From an uncultured Alistipes sp. (GTDB taxonomy: Bacteria > Bacteroidota > Bacteroidia > Bacteroidales > Rikenellaceae), in NCBI GenBank assembly GCA_910586375.1, contig CAJUIE010000025.1:1-15911 (forward strand): a stretch of DNA of 15,911 nt, in the 5' to 3' direction. Of the stretch, positions 1-8,164 are shown in pieces. Position 1 is the stretch's first letter. The number at the start of each line of letters is the position of its first letter. The position numbers and the translations under genes are program-made. Below the pieces are notes generated by a model. It saw nothing but the letters and a program-made list of their open reading frames with translations. It was not told where the DNA came from and did no database searches.

Positions 1-569
1 TAGATCCATGTCGCGGGCAGGAAGACCACGGCCGAGAGCAGGGCGGCCAGAGGGGCATAGAGAGCCAGGGCGCCGAAAAGCAGCAGGAGCATCAACCCTT
101 CGGCGCAGATCGTGGCGGCGGGTTTCAGCACGCCGGCCGTGAACTGGAGGCAGAGGACGTTGACGTTGCGGCTCAGGACGGTGGCGCTCATGCGTTTGAT
201 GTAGGGCAGTCCCCGGTCGTGATAGGCGATGTAGAGGCGACGCGAGAGGGTCCGGTAGAGGTCGTAGATATAGCGTCGCTCGACCCGCGAAAGCAGGAAG
301 ACGGCGACGCATTTCAGGCCGATGATCGCCACGACACCCACGCAGACGGTAAGCGGAAAGTCGCGGAACGAGGTGAATCCCAGGGCCGTATAGATGCGGA
401 TGAGCAGCCCCGAGTTGTAGGTGGCCCCGGAGTCCAGCACCAGCATCAGCACCGGCAGCAGCAGGGCAATGCCGAAGAGGTTGAGTCCGGCGCGCAGCAG
501 CAGCGTGAAGGCTACCCAGAGGCCACGCAGACGGAACGTCCGCGGCAAAAGGTCAAGTATTTGTCTCAT
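1..569 (-). CDS. ABC exporter, N-terminal membrane domain (partial, runs off left edge)
   Basis: The minus-strand frame from the ATG at 569 stays open for 189 codons to the window edge. It begins MRQILDLLPRTFRLRG, and hydrophobic segments follow at about residues 17-45, 72-94 and 150-188. The stretch RNVNVLCLQFTAGVLKP (about 134-150) resembles the region after the second membrane span of PglK/MsbA-type exporters, where a conserved RN-x-x-x-E-x-x-x-F pattern is common. I therefore read it as the transmembrane half of an ABC exporter for a lipid-linked glycan, lipid or peptide. The nucleotide-binding domain would lie beyond the window, so the family call rests on topology and this short similarity. 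The start codon lies inside the last codons of the upstream helicase gene (17-nt overlap), which suggests translational coupling. Confidence 0.72.
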   Translation of the reverse strand, partial: MRQILDLLPRTFRLRGLWVAFTLLLRAGLNLFGIALLLPVLMLVLDSGATYNSGLLIRIYTALGFTSFRDFPLTVCVGVVAIIGLKCVAVFLLSRVERRYIYDLYRTLSRRLYIAYHDRGLPYIKRMSATVLSRNVNVLCLQFTAGVLKPAATICAEGLMLLLLFGALALYAPLAALLSAVVFLPATWI

Positions 570-3500
570 CAATTGCTACGTTTTCGATTTTTCCCAATCT
601 TACATACCACAAATAACCCTCCGTCTGCGTGTAACCCATCTTGCGCAGCAGGCCGAGGTAGTCGCCCAGTTGCCGGTGGTAGCGGGCGGAGTCCCGGGTG
701 CCGAATTTATAATCGACGACCACGGCGCGCCTTCCGGCGAGCATCACGCGGTCGGGCCGGCGCGTCGAAGCATCGCCCGGGACCACGATGTCCTGCTCCA
801 GGAGCACCCGATCCCATTTGTCGCTGAACCACTCGTTCACGTGCGGATCGTCGAGCGCCCGGGCGATCTGGAGGCGCAGCTCCTGACCTTCGTCTGCGGC
901 GAGTACTCCGTCGCACTCCATGCGGCGGACAGCCTGGTCGATCTGGTCGCGGGTCGTGGCGCTCCCGAAAGCCCGGTGCATGAGGATGCCTGTATCGCGG
1001 GGCGCCAGTGTCGGCGTATCGCTCTGTTCGAAATAACGCTGTGTGGGGAGCCGCAGCCGCAGGTCGGCCTGTGCCGTGGAGTAGTCGTCGAGGATCACCC
1101 TCCGGGCCGTGCCGCTCCCGGAGCCTTCGTCTGCGGGACCCGTGAAGAGGCCATATTCGAAGCGTTCATCCGCTTCGCGGACCGTATATTGGCACAAGCC
1201 CTCCGCGCAGTCGGGCCGCAGGCACTCCACCAGCAGCGACCCCACGTGTTTCTGGCCCTGCCGCGGGATGAAGACGTGCAGCGACTCGGCGGCCCGCGTC
1301 AGTGCGACGTACAGCAGGTTGATGTTGTCGACGTGGGTGTAGACCCATTCGCGCCAGTAAGCCTCCGAGAACTCCGATTCGGCCATCGTCTGGCGATAGC
1401 GCACCGGGAAGCGCCCCAGCCCGTCGGTCTGGGTCCAGACGATCTGCCGCACGTTGGCCCGCGGATCGAGCGGCCACGAGCAGTAGGGGATGAGCACGGC
1501 CCGTCGTTCGAGCCCCTTGGCCTTGTGGATGGTGGTGATTTCCACGGCTGAGCGGCTCCGCTCGACGGAAAGCGACCGCGTGGCGCCCTGCTCGTCCCAC
1601 CAGCCGAGGAAGAGCCGGATGTCGGCTATACGGTTGTTGCAGAAGGAGATGATCTGCTCGTGGAGCGCCTGAAGGTAGGCGGTCTGCGTGTGGTCGTGTT
1701 GCAGGTCGTAGTGCAGGACGATCCGCTCGAACGCCTCCTCGGGAGAGAGCAGACGTGCGGAGCGGAAGAATTTCTGCTCCTCGTCGTCGGGCGGTGCATC
1801 GAACGGCCGGCCGAGGTAGCGGTTGCAGATCGCCCGCGAAAGGGTGTCGTCCGGGTCGATGCAGAGCCGCAGGGCGGCGGTGACGAACGAGCTGATGGGG
1901 GCATTGCCGATGATGAGCGCCTCCTGGGTCATGACATCGAAGCGATAACGCGGATCGGCGTTGTGCTGCTTGAAGTCGAGCAGTGCGGCGGCGACCCGGG
2001 CGCCGTCCGTGGCGCTGCGCACGAGGATCATGATGTCCGACGGGCAGAAGCCGCGGTCGAGCAGCTGGCAGATACGCTCCACGATGGGCGGCTCTCCGGC
2101 GAAGGTCTCGACCGAGACATACCCCGGGCGGTCGGCCCGGCGCCGGGGCTCCTGTTCGTGCCCTGCGTAGGCGTTGCGGAGCGTGTCGTGGAGCTGCGCA
2201 GCCTCTGCTGCGCAGACATCGCCCCGAGCAGCTGCGGCGGCCACGGCGGCGTTGAGCACGCGGTTGTCCGCCTCGACGATGCGGCCGATTGTGCGGTTGT
2301 TGAAAGCCACCACTGCGCCCAGACTGCGCCAGTTCTCCCGGAGGATTTCGACCTGGGTCTGTTCCTCGCCTAAGGCCCGGCGGGCCCCCTCGTGGAGCAG
2401 GCGCCAGTCGCCGCCCCGCCAGCGATAAATCGACTGCTTGACGTCGCCGACGATCAGCACCGATGTCTTTTCGCTCTGCGACATGGCGTTGCGCAGCAGC
2501 GGCAGGAAGTTTTCCCACTCCCGCACCGAGGTGTCCTGAAATTCGTCGATCATGAAGCGCGCGAAGCGGTTGCCGGCCTTTTCATAAATAAAAGGTGCGT
2601 CGTTATGGCCGATGAACTCCGAGAGGATGTATTTGGTCTCCGAAAGGAGCATCATGTTCTGGCGGTCGCACAGCTCCTGCACCCGGGCGTAGAGGTCCGA
2701 CAGCAGGGCGAAGCTGCGGTAATTCTCCCGCAGCAGGGTGCAGGTGTTCCACAGCCGGATGTTGGCTTCGTAGAGCATGCACATCTGGTGCAGGAGCGGT
2801 TGCAGCACGCAGGCCAGCCCCTCGGTCAGCGATCCTTTGGGGCCCCAGCCTTCGGTCGAGAGGCTGCGCTTGAGGACCGTATCGGTGGGGGCCTTGAGCT
2901 CTCCGGCGGCGATGGTGTTGAACCAGTGTGCGAAGCTGCGGCTCTTGCCCGGGAAGTCGGCAGCCGAGAGTCCCGCGCCGACGATGATGGCCACAGCCCG
3001 GGCGGCTACGTCGCGCAGCTGCCGTTTGCTTGCCTCGGCCTCGGCAGTGGCCTTGTCGACCAGTCGCCGCAGCTCCTCCTTCGGGCGGGGGGCCGAGAGC
3101 GTGGGGCGGTTTTTCTCCTTGAAGAGCTCGCCGCCCAGCGAGAGGATGCCCTCGCGCACGTCCCATTTGCGGCCTTCGGCGATGCGCTCCTCCACGAAGC
3201 CGGTCATCCAGCGCAGCAGGTCGCCGTCGGCGGTGATCCCCTCGATGAGCGAATCGGCGCTTTGGGTGAGGAGCGGGGCGGTCTCGATCTCGACGTTGTA
3301 ATCCAGGTCGAGGCCCAGCTCCTTGATGAAGGCGCGCAGGATGCGCTGGAAGAAGGTGTCGATGGTCAGCACCGTGAAGCGCGAGTAGTCGTGCAGAATC
3401 CGGCTGCGCGCCTCGGCGGCCCGCTGGCGCACGGTCGCGGCGTCGAGGTTCAATTCGAGGCACAGCCGCTCCAGATAAGAACTCGCAGCACCTGAAGCGA

Positions 3501-3678
3501 GCAGGTGTATCTCCTTGAGGATGCGCGACTTCATCTCCTCGGTGGCCTTGTTGGTGAAGGTCACGGCGAGGATATGACGGTACAGCGCGGGCTGCTCCAC
3601 CACGTCGTGGACGTACTTATACGCCAGCTGATAGGTCTTGCCCGATCCGGCACTCGCATTGAGAATCTTGGCCTGCAT
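553..3678 (-). CDS. addA: AddA-type UvrD-family helicase with C-terminal PD-(D/E)XK nuclease (1041 aa)
   Basis: This is a superfamily 1 DNA helicase fused to a RecB-like nuclease, expected to unwind and resect double-strand breaks for RecA-dependent repair. Visible motifs in order: Walker A ASAGSGKT (8-15), TFTNKATEEM (motif Ia region), DEFQD (378-382, motif II), GDVKQSIYRWRG (411-422, motif III), TIHKAKGLE (about 716-724, motif V) and YVALTRA (790-796, motif VI). The C-terminal nuclease shows H901, PD at 975-976 and VVDYK with D989 and K991, so all catalytic positions appear intact. The frame is open 14 codons further upstream, but I chose the ATG at 3678 because MQAKILNASAGSGKT places Walker A at the N-terminus as in the family. 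An AddB-type partner lies divergently nearby, which favours AddA over RecB. Bacteroidota homologues are often annotated only as UvrD-helicase domain protein. Confidence 0.92.
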   Translation of the reverse strand: MQAKILNASAGSGKTYQLAYKYVHDVVEQPALYRHILAVTFTNKATEEMKSRILKEIHLLASGAASSYLERLCLELNLDAATVRQRAAEARSRILHDYSRFTVLTIDTFFQRILRAFIKELGLDLDYNVEIETAPLLTQSADSLIEGITADGDLLRWMTGFVEERIAEGRKWDVREGILSLGGELFKEKNRPTLSAPRPKEELRRLVDKATAEAEASKRQLRDVAARAVAIIVGAGLSAADFPGKSRSFAHWFNTIAAGELKAPTDTVLKRSLSTEGWGPKGSLTEGLACVLQPLLHQMCMLYEANIRLWNTCTLLRENYRSFALLSDLYARVQELCDRQNMMLLSETKYILSEFIGHNDAPFIYEKAGNRFARFMIDEFQDTSVREWENFLPLLRNAMSQSEKTSVLIVGDVKQSIYRWRGGDWRLLHEGARRALGEEQTQVEILRENWRSLGAVVAFNNRTIGRIVEADNRVLNAAVAAAAARGDVCAAEAAQLHDTLRNAYAGHEQEPRRRADRPGYVSVETFAGEPPIVERICQLLDRGFCPSDIMILVRSATDGARVAAALLDFKQHNADPRYRFDVMTQEALIIGNAPISSFVTAALRLCIDPDDTLSRAICNRYLGRPFDAPPDDEEQKFFRSARLLSPEEAFERIVLHYDLQHDHTQTAYLQALHEQIISFCNNRIADIRLFLGWWDEQGATRSLSVERSRSAVEITTIHKAKGLERRAVLIPYCSWPLDPRANVRQIVWTQTDGLGRFPVRYRQTMAESEFSEAYWREWVYTHVDNINLLYVALTRAAESLHVFIPRQGQKHVGSLLVECLRPDCAEGLCQYTVREADERFEYGLFTGPADEGSGSGTARRVILDDYSTAQADLRLRLPTQRYFEQSDTPTLAPRDTGILMHRAFGSATTRDQIDQAVRRMECDGVLAADEGQELRLQIARALDDPHVNEWFSDKWDRVLLEQDIVVPGDASTRRPDRVMLAGRRAVVVDYKFGTRDSARYHRQLGDYLGLLRKMGYTQTEGYLWYVRLGKIENVAIDETNT

Positions 3679-3788
3679 GGTTCTGTTTGAGCGACTTCGA
3701 AGCGTAAAATTACAAAACAATTCCCGAACGACCGCTCCGATTGTGAAGATTTTTGTAAATTAGCGACGTTTTTCAGAGAGACTGCCCC
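3679..3788. promoter_or_regulatory. Divergent intergenic promoter region
   Basis: This 110-bp gap separates two divergent genes and is much richer in A and T than its surroundings. On the minus strand TAATTTTA, about 25 nt upstream of the helicase ATG, is one base off the Bacteroidota -7 consensus TAnnTTTG. On the plus strand GATTTTTG and TAAATTAG, 25-40 nt upstream of the GIN gene, are each one base off. No convincing -33 TTTG box stands at the right distance for either direction, so exact promoters and start sites are not assigned. Confidence 0.4.
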
Positions 3789-4523
3789 ATGCAAAAAACA
3801 ATTCTCCTCCTGGTGATGCTCCTATCGGGTGTCGCGGGATATGGTCAGATAAGTATCGAGCCCGACACCTCCGTGTCGCAGTCGTCGTCCGGCACGGCCG
3901 CGCGCAAGGAGTGGCTGCCGCCGTTCGATGCGGTAGTCGTGGATGCCCCTGTGGATGTTGTTTTCGTCTGTGTGCCCGAGAGCGAAGTGCCTCAGATTGT
4001 CTATGACACCAAAGGCTCTTATACCTCTAAATTCACAGCCGGGGTGCGTGACCGGGTGCTTTATATCAAGGAGCGCAGCGACCCGCGCCGCATCGGGCGG
4101 ACGACCGTGGAGGTGCGCTATAACGATCTGCGGTCGCTGACCCTGAGCGGTGCTGCGGCTTCGTTCGTGGGGGTGCTGGCGGCTCCGATGCTCGACCTGA
4201 CGGTCGGGGACCGCGCCTCGCTGGCTGTGCAGCTCCAGGCCGATGACCTCGAAATGGAGCTCTCGGGCGAGAGCTCGGCCACGCTCTCGGGCGAGGTGCG
4301 CTACCTGACCCTGGAGGCCTCCGCGGGGCAGGTCGAGGCCCGCGGGCTGACCGCTGTGTCGGTGAGTGTGGCGGCCCAGGCCAAAGCCCGGGTGAGCGTG
4401 ACGGCTACCGAGCGTCTCGAAGCCCATGTGACGACGGGCGCTTCGGTCCGCTATGGAGGAGCGCCGGCGATCGTCCGCACGTCGAAGAAGTTCATGGCCG
4501 GAGAGGTCGCACCCATCGGATAA
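3789..4523 (+). CDS. Secreted DUF2807 / head GIN domain protein (244 aa)
   Basis: The N-terminus MQKTILLLVMLLSGVAGYGQ is a typical Bacteroidota signal peptide (short charged start, leucine-rich core, cleavage near AGYG or GYGQ). There is no lipobox cysteine, so export to the periplasm or beyond is likely. The remainder is a run of short alternating beta strands rich in L, S, G and V. FDAVVVDAPVDVVFVC (about 48-63), LRSLTLSGAAAS, LEMELSGESSATLSG and the closing VTTGASVRYGGAP match the rhythm of DUF2807, sometimes called putative auto-transporter adhesin and predicted to fold as a beta-helix-like structure. Its biochemical function is not established. The length fits the family. Its stop (TAA) is one base before the ATG of the following nuclease gene (TAATATG), so the two are almost certainly cotranscribed and probably translationally coupled, although a secreted protein has no obvious link to DNA repair. 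Confidence 0.82.
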   Translation: MQKTILLLVMLLSGVAGYGQISIEPDTSVSQSSSGTAARKEWLPPFDAVVVDAPVDVVFVCVPESEVPQIVYDTKGSYTSKFTAGVRDRVLYIKERSDPRRIGRTTVEVRYNDLRSLTLSGAAASFVGVLAAPMLDLTVGDRASLAVQLQADDLEMELSGESSATLSGEVRYLTLEASAGQVEARGLTAVSVSVAAQAKARVSVTATERLEAHVTTGASVRYGGAPAIVRTSKKFMAGEVAPIG

Positions 4524-4524
4524 T

Positions 4525-7377
4525 ATGGCTGTGCGGGGATTTCTGGAGGAGGTGGCTGCCGACCTCTATGCGCGCTATGGCGAGCAGCTCTATGACCGCA
4601 CGGTGCTCTTTGCCTCGCGCCGCGCACGGCTCTTTTTCGTCGATGCTCTTTCGCGCATCGTGCCCCGGCCCATGTGGCAGCCCGCGTGGGGGACGATCGA
4701 CGAGCTGATGTCCGAAATTTCGGGCCTTCAGGTTGCCGACCGCCTGAGGCTTATCGCCGAGCTCTACAAGGTTTATTCCCGCTATCATACCGAGCCTTTC
4801 GACCGTTTCTACTTCTGGGGCGAGATGCTCCTCATGGACTTCGACACCATAGACAAATACCGCATCGACGCCTCGCAGCTCTTCCGCAACCTCTCGGATA
4901 TGAAGGAGCTGGAGGCCGACATTTCCTACCTCACGCCGGAGCAGCTGCACATCATCCGCGACTTCTGGTCGTCGCTGGGTCCCGAGGCCGATCTGTCGGA
5001 GGAGAAACGGCGCTTTCTGGCTATCTGGCGCACGCTGGGGCCCATCTATGAGGAGTATCGCGCACGTCTGACCGGGTTGGGCATCGCCTATGGGGGCATG
5101 GTCCAGCGCGCCGCCGCCGACCGTATTCTGGCGGGCGATTATGCCTTCGCGGAGCCGCGGCGCTACGTCGTGGCGGGTTTCAATGCGCTGTCGGAGTGCG
5201 AGAAGATTCTTTTCCGCTTCCTCTCGACAGCCGCCGAGACCGATTTCTACTGGGATTACGACACCTATTATAAAGACCGCCCCGAGCAGGAGGCGGGGAT
5301 GTTCGTGCGCGACAACATCCGGATGTTCCCCCCGCGGGCCGGTATTTCCCACGAGGGGATGGCCGCGCCGAAGGAGCTGACAGCCGTGGCGGCGGTGTCG
5401 AACGCCGTGCAGTGCAAGTACGTGGCCTCGATCCTGCGTGAACTGGCCCGCAAAGGGCCCCTGGGCAAGGAGACCGCCGTGGTGCTGACCGACGAAAATC
5501 TGCTGATGCCGCTGCTCTACGCCCTGCCGGCTGACATCGGCGGCGTGAACGTGACGATGGGTTATCCCCTCCGGCAGAGCCTGGCCTACACGTTCGTCGA
5601 GCGCCTGGTGGAGTTGCAGGCCCGGTGTCGCAAGCGGGGCGAGGGCTGCACGTTCTATCATGCCGATGTCACGGGGCTGCTGGCGCACCCCTATGTGAGT
5701 GCCTGCGACGAGGCCCTGACCCGGGCGTTGGGCGACCAGATCGTCTGCGAGCACCGCATCTCGGTGGATGCCGCGTTTTTGGGCCGCAACGACTTTCTGC
5801 GGCAGCTCTTCACCCCGGCCACGACGTGGCGGGAGCTCTCCGCCTGGCTGCGCGCGGTGATTGGCGCCGTGGTCCGGATGCCCGCGGGGGAGGGGGAGGA
5901 CCCGCGGCAGCGGATGGAGTTTCTGGCCGTCATCGACGAAGAGATCGCCAAGTTGTGTAACTCCTTAGAGACGTGTGACATAGAGGTGACGACCGAAATT
6001 TGGGTTTCGCTCCTGCGGCGCCACTTGCAGACGCTGCGTATTCCCTTCGGGGGGGAGCCTCTGGAGGGGGTGCAGGTGATGGGTATTCTGGAGACCCGCA
6101 ACCTCGATTTCGAACATGTCATCCTCCTCTCGATGAACGACGACAACTTCCCCGGCAACCGCATGGCCCAGTCGTCGTTTGTGCCCTACAACCTGCGGAC
6201 GGCCTTTGCGCTGCCCACGCCCGAGCACCACGAAGGGGTCTATGCCTACTATTTTTACCGTCTGATCCAGCGGGCCCGCACGGTCCACATGCTCTACTGC
6301 TCCCATGCCGACGAGAAGTCGACGGGCGAGCCGAGCCGTTACATCGCCCAGCTCGACTACGAGAGCGGGATTCCCGTGCAGCGCGTGGAGGTGGGCGTGG
6401 ATGTCAACCTGGCGTCGACGGCCCCCATCGAGGTGGTCAAAGACGAGGGCATCATGCGTTCGCTGGAGCGTTTCACCGACCCCGCAAGCGCGGCGACGCT
6501 CTCGCCGACGGCCTTTTTCCGCTATGTGGCCTGCCCGCTGCGTTTCTACTTCCACTCCGTGGCCCGGCTCAGGGTTGAGGACGAGCTCTCTGAGGAGGTC
6601 GACGCTCCGATGTTCGGAACGATCCTCCATGCTGCGGCCCAGCGGCTCTATACCCGCATCAAGGGGGAGGCACACCCGGGAGAGACGCTCCGCGCGATGA
6701 TGCACACGGGCGAGGTGGCGGCGGCGGTCGAAGCGGCCATCAACGAACACTGTCTGCACGACGCCGGGGCGTCGGACGACGACTACACGGGCAACTTGCT
6801 CCTGGTGCGCGACATCGTGACCCGCTACCTGCGGGGCGGAGTGATGCGCTACGATGCGGCGCACGACGCCTTCACGACAACGGGCCTTGAGGAGGAGGTG
6901 GCCCACGAATTCGAGTTCGAAGCGTGCGGCCGTGTGCGGCGTCTCAAGTTCGCGGGCATCGCCGACCGCATAGACCGGCTGGACGACGGTACGCTGCGTG
7001 TGGTGGACTACAAGACCGGCGCGCCCCACCTGGAGTTCGACGGTGTGGAGAGCCTCTTCCGTGGCGAGGGCCGCCAGCGCCTCTCGAACATCCTCCAGAC
7101 GCTCCTCTACTCGATGATGCTCTGCCGTTCGCGCGGATGCGACGCCCGCCCGGCGCTCTACTACGTGCGCAACATGCACCGCGACGACTATGTCCCCGAG
7201 CTGGACGACAAGCAGGCGGGTGTGTGCGGCGCTGCTTACTCCCGCTATGCCGGGCCCTTCGAGGAGCTGCTGCGCACCACGCTCGCCGAGCTCTACGACC
7301 CGGCAGTGCCCTTCCGCCAGTGCGCCGATGAGGACACCTGCCGCTTCTGCGACTTCAACACCATATGCAAGCGGTAG
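4525..7377 (+). CDS. addB: AddB-type PD-(D/E)XK nuclease with Fe-S cysteine cluster (950 aa)
   Basis: This is the second subunit of an AddAB-type double-strand-break resection enzyme. The N-terminal two thirds look like a degenerate helicase: I see no Walker A, where canonical AddB has one. GILETRNLDFEHVILLSMND (about 525-545) is a typical AddB/RecB-family segment. The C-terminal nuclease has GIADRID (811-817) and VVDYKTG, with D828 and K830 as metal-site and catalytic residues. Cysteines C670, C939, C942 and C948 form the C...Cx2Cx5C pattern that binds a 4Fe-4S cluster in AddB. The frame is open to 4453, inside the GIN gene, but I chose the ATG at 4525: it starts MAVRGFLEEV and gives the tight TAA-T-ATG junction. 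The extra 24 upstream residues are low-complexity Arg/Ser. The product should act with the divergent helicase. Confidence 0.9.
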   Translation: MAVRGFLEEVAADLYARYGEQLYDRTVLFASRRARLFFVDALSRIVPRPMWQPAWGTIDELMSEISGLQVADRLRLIAELYKVYSRYHTEPFDRFYFWGEMLLMDFDTIDKYRIDASQLFRNLSDMKELEADISYLTPEQLHIIRDFWSSLGPEADLSEEKRRFLAIWRTLGPIYEEYRARLTGLGIAYGGMVQRAAADRILAGDYAFAEPRRYVVAGFNALSECEKILFRFLSTAAETDFYWDYDTYYKDRPEQEAGMFVRDNIRMFPPRAGISHEGMAAPKELTAVAAVSNAVQCKYVASILRELARKGPLGKETAVVLTDENLLMPLLYALPADIGGVNVTMGYPLRQSLAYTFVERLVELQARCRKRGEGCTFYHADVTGLLAHPYVSACDEALTRALGDQIVCEHRISVDAAFLGRNDFLRQLFTPATTWRELSAWLRAVIGAVVRMPAGEGEDPRQRMEFLAVIDEEIAKLCNSLETCDIEVTTEIWVSLLRRHLQTLRIPFGGEPLEGVQVMGILETRNLDFEHVILLSMNDDNFPGNRMAQSSFVPYNLRTAFALPTPEHHEGVYAYYFYRLIQRARTVHMLYCSHADEKSTGEPSRYIAQLDYESGIPVQRVEVGVDVNLASTAPIEVVKDEGIMRSLERFTDPASAATLSPTAFFRYVACPLRFYFHSVARLRVEDELSEEVDAPMFGTILHAAAQRLYTRIKGEAHPGETLRAMMHTGEVAAAVEAAINEHCLHDAGASDDDYTGNLLLVRDIVTRYLRGGVMRYDAAHDAFTTTGLEEEVAHEFEFEACGRVRRLKFAGIADRIDRLDDGTLRVVDYKTGAPHLEFDGVESLFRGEGRQRLSNILQTLLYSMMLCRSRGCDARPALYYVRNMHRDDYVPELDDKQAGVCGAAYSRYAGPFEELLRTTLAELYDPAVPFRQCADEDTCRFCDFNTICKR

Positions 7378-7411
7378 GCGGCAGATTCAATTCATAATTA
7401 TGCGGGCCGCT

Positions 7412-7450
7412 GCAGGGCGGGGCTGCGGCTCGCCAGTCATCCGACTGTCA
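7412..7450 (+). repeat. Dispersed palindromic repeat, core GGCTGCGGCTCG, copy 1
   Basis: The core lies at 7421-7432. A 21-base block (7412-7432) is identical to the minus strand at 8831-8851. It is followed by the hairpin CAGTC-ATCC-GACTG (about 7434-7447), which occupies the same place as the AGTC/GACT hairpins in the copies at 8816 and 11118. Confidence 0.75.
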
Positions 7451-7456
7451 TTCTTT

Positions 7457-7481
7457 GGCGCTTTTTTCCGCAAAAAGCGCC
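7457..7481 (+). terminator. Perfect 10-bp hairpin downstream of the AddB gene
   Basis: GGCGCTTTTT (7457-7466) pairs with AAAAAGCGCC (7472-7481) around a 5-base loop. It lies 80 bases past the AddB stop and could end that transcript. There is no clean T-run after the stem on the plus strand; the T-run is inside the stem, so terminator function is inferred and it may simply be part of the repeat cluster. Confidence 0.4.
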
Positions 7482-7646
7482 GCAAAAACGCTCCGCCCCA
7501 TGTCTCCGTCTACGGTCGGGGACCTAACGCTGAAAGCGGGTGCTGAACGCATTTTGTAAACAAAATAACCCGCCTTTCGCGCTTTTAGTCCCCCGGCCGC
7601 TTAACGCCTCCGACACGATGGCGGAATTTCTTTTCTCGCAGCTCGG

Positions 7647-7719
7647 GCCGTAGCCAGCGGTGGCTACGGCTTGACCGGCTTTGCCGGAACTTTGGCGCAA
7701 AAACTCAGTCTTTAGACTG
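7647..7719. repeat. String of three short perfect palindromes
   Basis: Three hairpins follow each other: a 10-bp stem at 7647-7670 (GCCGTAGCCA, loop GCGG, TGGCTACGGC), CCGGC-TTT-GCCGG at about 7675-7687, and CAGTC-TTTA-GACTG at 7706-7719. A fourth, CGAAG-C-CTTCG, follows at about 7725-7735. The density is far above chance and suggests a structured intergenic repeat unit. Confidence 0.65.
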
Positions 7720-7791
7720 GCGGGCCGAAGCCTTCGCGCCGCGGAGGCCCGCACTCTGTGCGTCCACTCCGCAGGCTTCAGCCCGAGTAAC

Positions 7792-7819
7792 AGATTCTTC
7801 GCTTCGTTCAGAATGACAT
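7792..7819 (-). repeat. GTCATTCTGA...AAGAATCT dispersed repeat, copy 1
   Basis: On the minus strand it reads ATGTCATTCTGA, a short spacer, then AAGAATCT. This matches, from memory, a repeat common between genes in many bacterial and metagenomic sequences. A second copy lies in opposite orientation at 11276-11307. Its chance translation produces the familiar NVILNEAKNL phrase. Confidence 0.8.
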
Positions 7820-7876
7820 TTCGCGTCCCGTCATTGCGAAATGGGGCGCCGGTCCGCGGTATGACCTTTGCAGGGT

Positions 7877-7895
7877 GTTGCGGAAAAAACGCAAC
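7877..7895 (+). promoter_or_regulatory. Hairpin immediately before the small ORF start codon
   Basis: GTTGCG (7877-7882) pairs with CGCAAC (7890-7895) around the loop GAAAAAA, ending two bases before the ATG at 7897. In the mRNA it would present the purine-rich ribosome-facing sequence in a loop. Whether it regulates translation is speculation. Confidence 0.35.
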
Positions 7896-7896
7896 C

Positions 7897-8142
7897 ATGA
7901 AACAGAACAACGAAGAGGCGCGCCGGGAGTACGAGAAGCAGCAGGAGGAGGCCCGTCAGGAGCGGCGTCAGGAGAAGGCTACGGACGTGCCGGTCGTCAC
8001 GCAGAACACCGTCGATAACACACCCGACGGTGATACTCCGATGTTTGCCACGCATGGCGCCCAGACGCCCACGCAGCGCGAGATCGAGCAGGACGTGATG
8101 ATGACCAATCCGTCGGTCGAGAGCATGGAGAGCCGCGGCTGA
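7897..8142 (+). CDS. Small charged hypothetical protein (81 aa)
   Basis: I do not recognise this protein. The N-terminal 30 residues (MKQNNEEARREYEKQQEEAR...) are rich in Glu, Arg, Gln and Lys and likely form one long helix. The rest is polar and probably disordered (TPDGDTPMFATHGAQTPTQ), with no cysteine, signal peptide or membrane segment. The frame continues upstream to 7681, but that part is translated repeat, so I chose the ATG at 7897, where the composition changes to ordinary soluble-protein residues. It ends 22 bp before the convergent HAD phosphatase gene. An evolved helix-plus-tail composition argues for a real gene over a chance frame, but no homologue can be confirmed here. Confidence 0.6.
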   Translation: MKQNNEEARREYEKQQEEARQERRQEKATDVPVVTQNTVDNTPDGDTPMFATHGAQTPTQREIEQDVMMTNPSVESMESRG

Positions 8143-8164
8143 GGGCGCCTCGAAGATCTATCTT

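Larger units (their letters stand above)
7378..7896. other. Gene-free stretch rich in hairpins and dispersed repeats
   Basis: I find no credible gene in these 519 bases. The stretch holds a copy of the 12-base core repeat (7421-7432), a terminator-like stem (7457-7481), an AT-rich stem ATTTTGT/ACAAAAT (7551-7566) nested in a longer imperfect inverted repeat of GAAAGCGGGT and ACCCGCCTTTC, a string of four short palindromes (7647 to about 7735), a copy of the GTCATTCTGA-type repeat (7792-7819), and a hairpin just before the next start codon. Frames open across it on both strands read as translated repeat. Confidence 0.7.

Noticed and set aside
421..3495. Long plus-strand frames opposite the AddA-type gene, up to 376 codons
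   Set aside because: They are antisense shadows caused by high GC. The minus-strand frame carries all helicase and nuclease motifs.
7378..7896. Possible CRISPR array or tRNA in the gene-free stretch
   Set aside because: There are no evenly spaced direct repeats and no cloverleaf or CCA-end pattern, only unrelated palindromes.
7524..7910. Minus-strand 128-codon frame containing NVILNEAKNLL
   Set aside because: The phrase is the known chance translation of the GTCATTCTGA repeat, and the frame crosses several palindromes. It does not look like an evolved protein.
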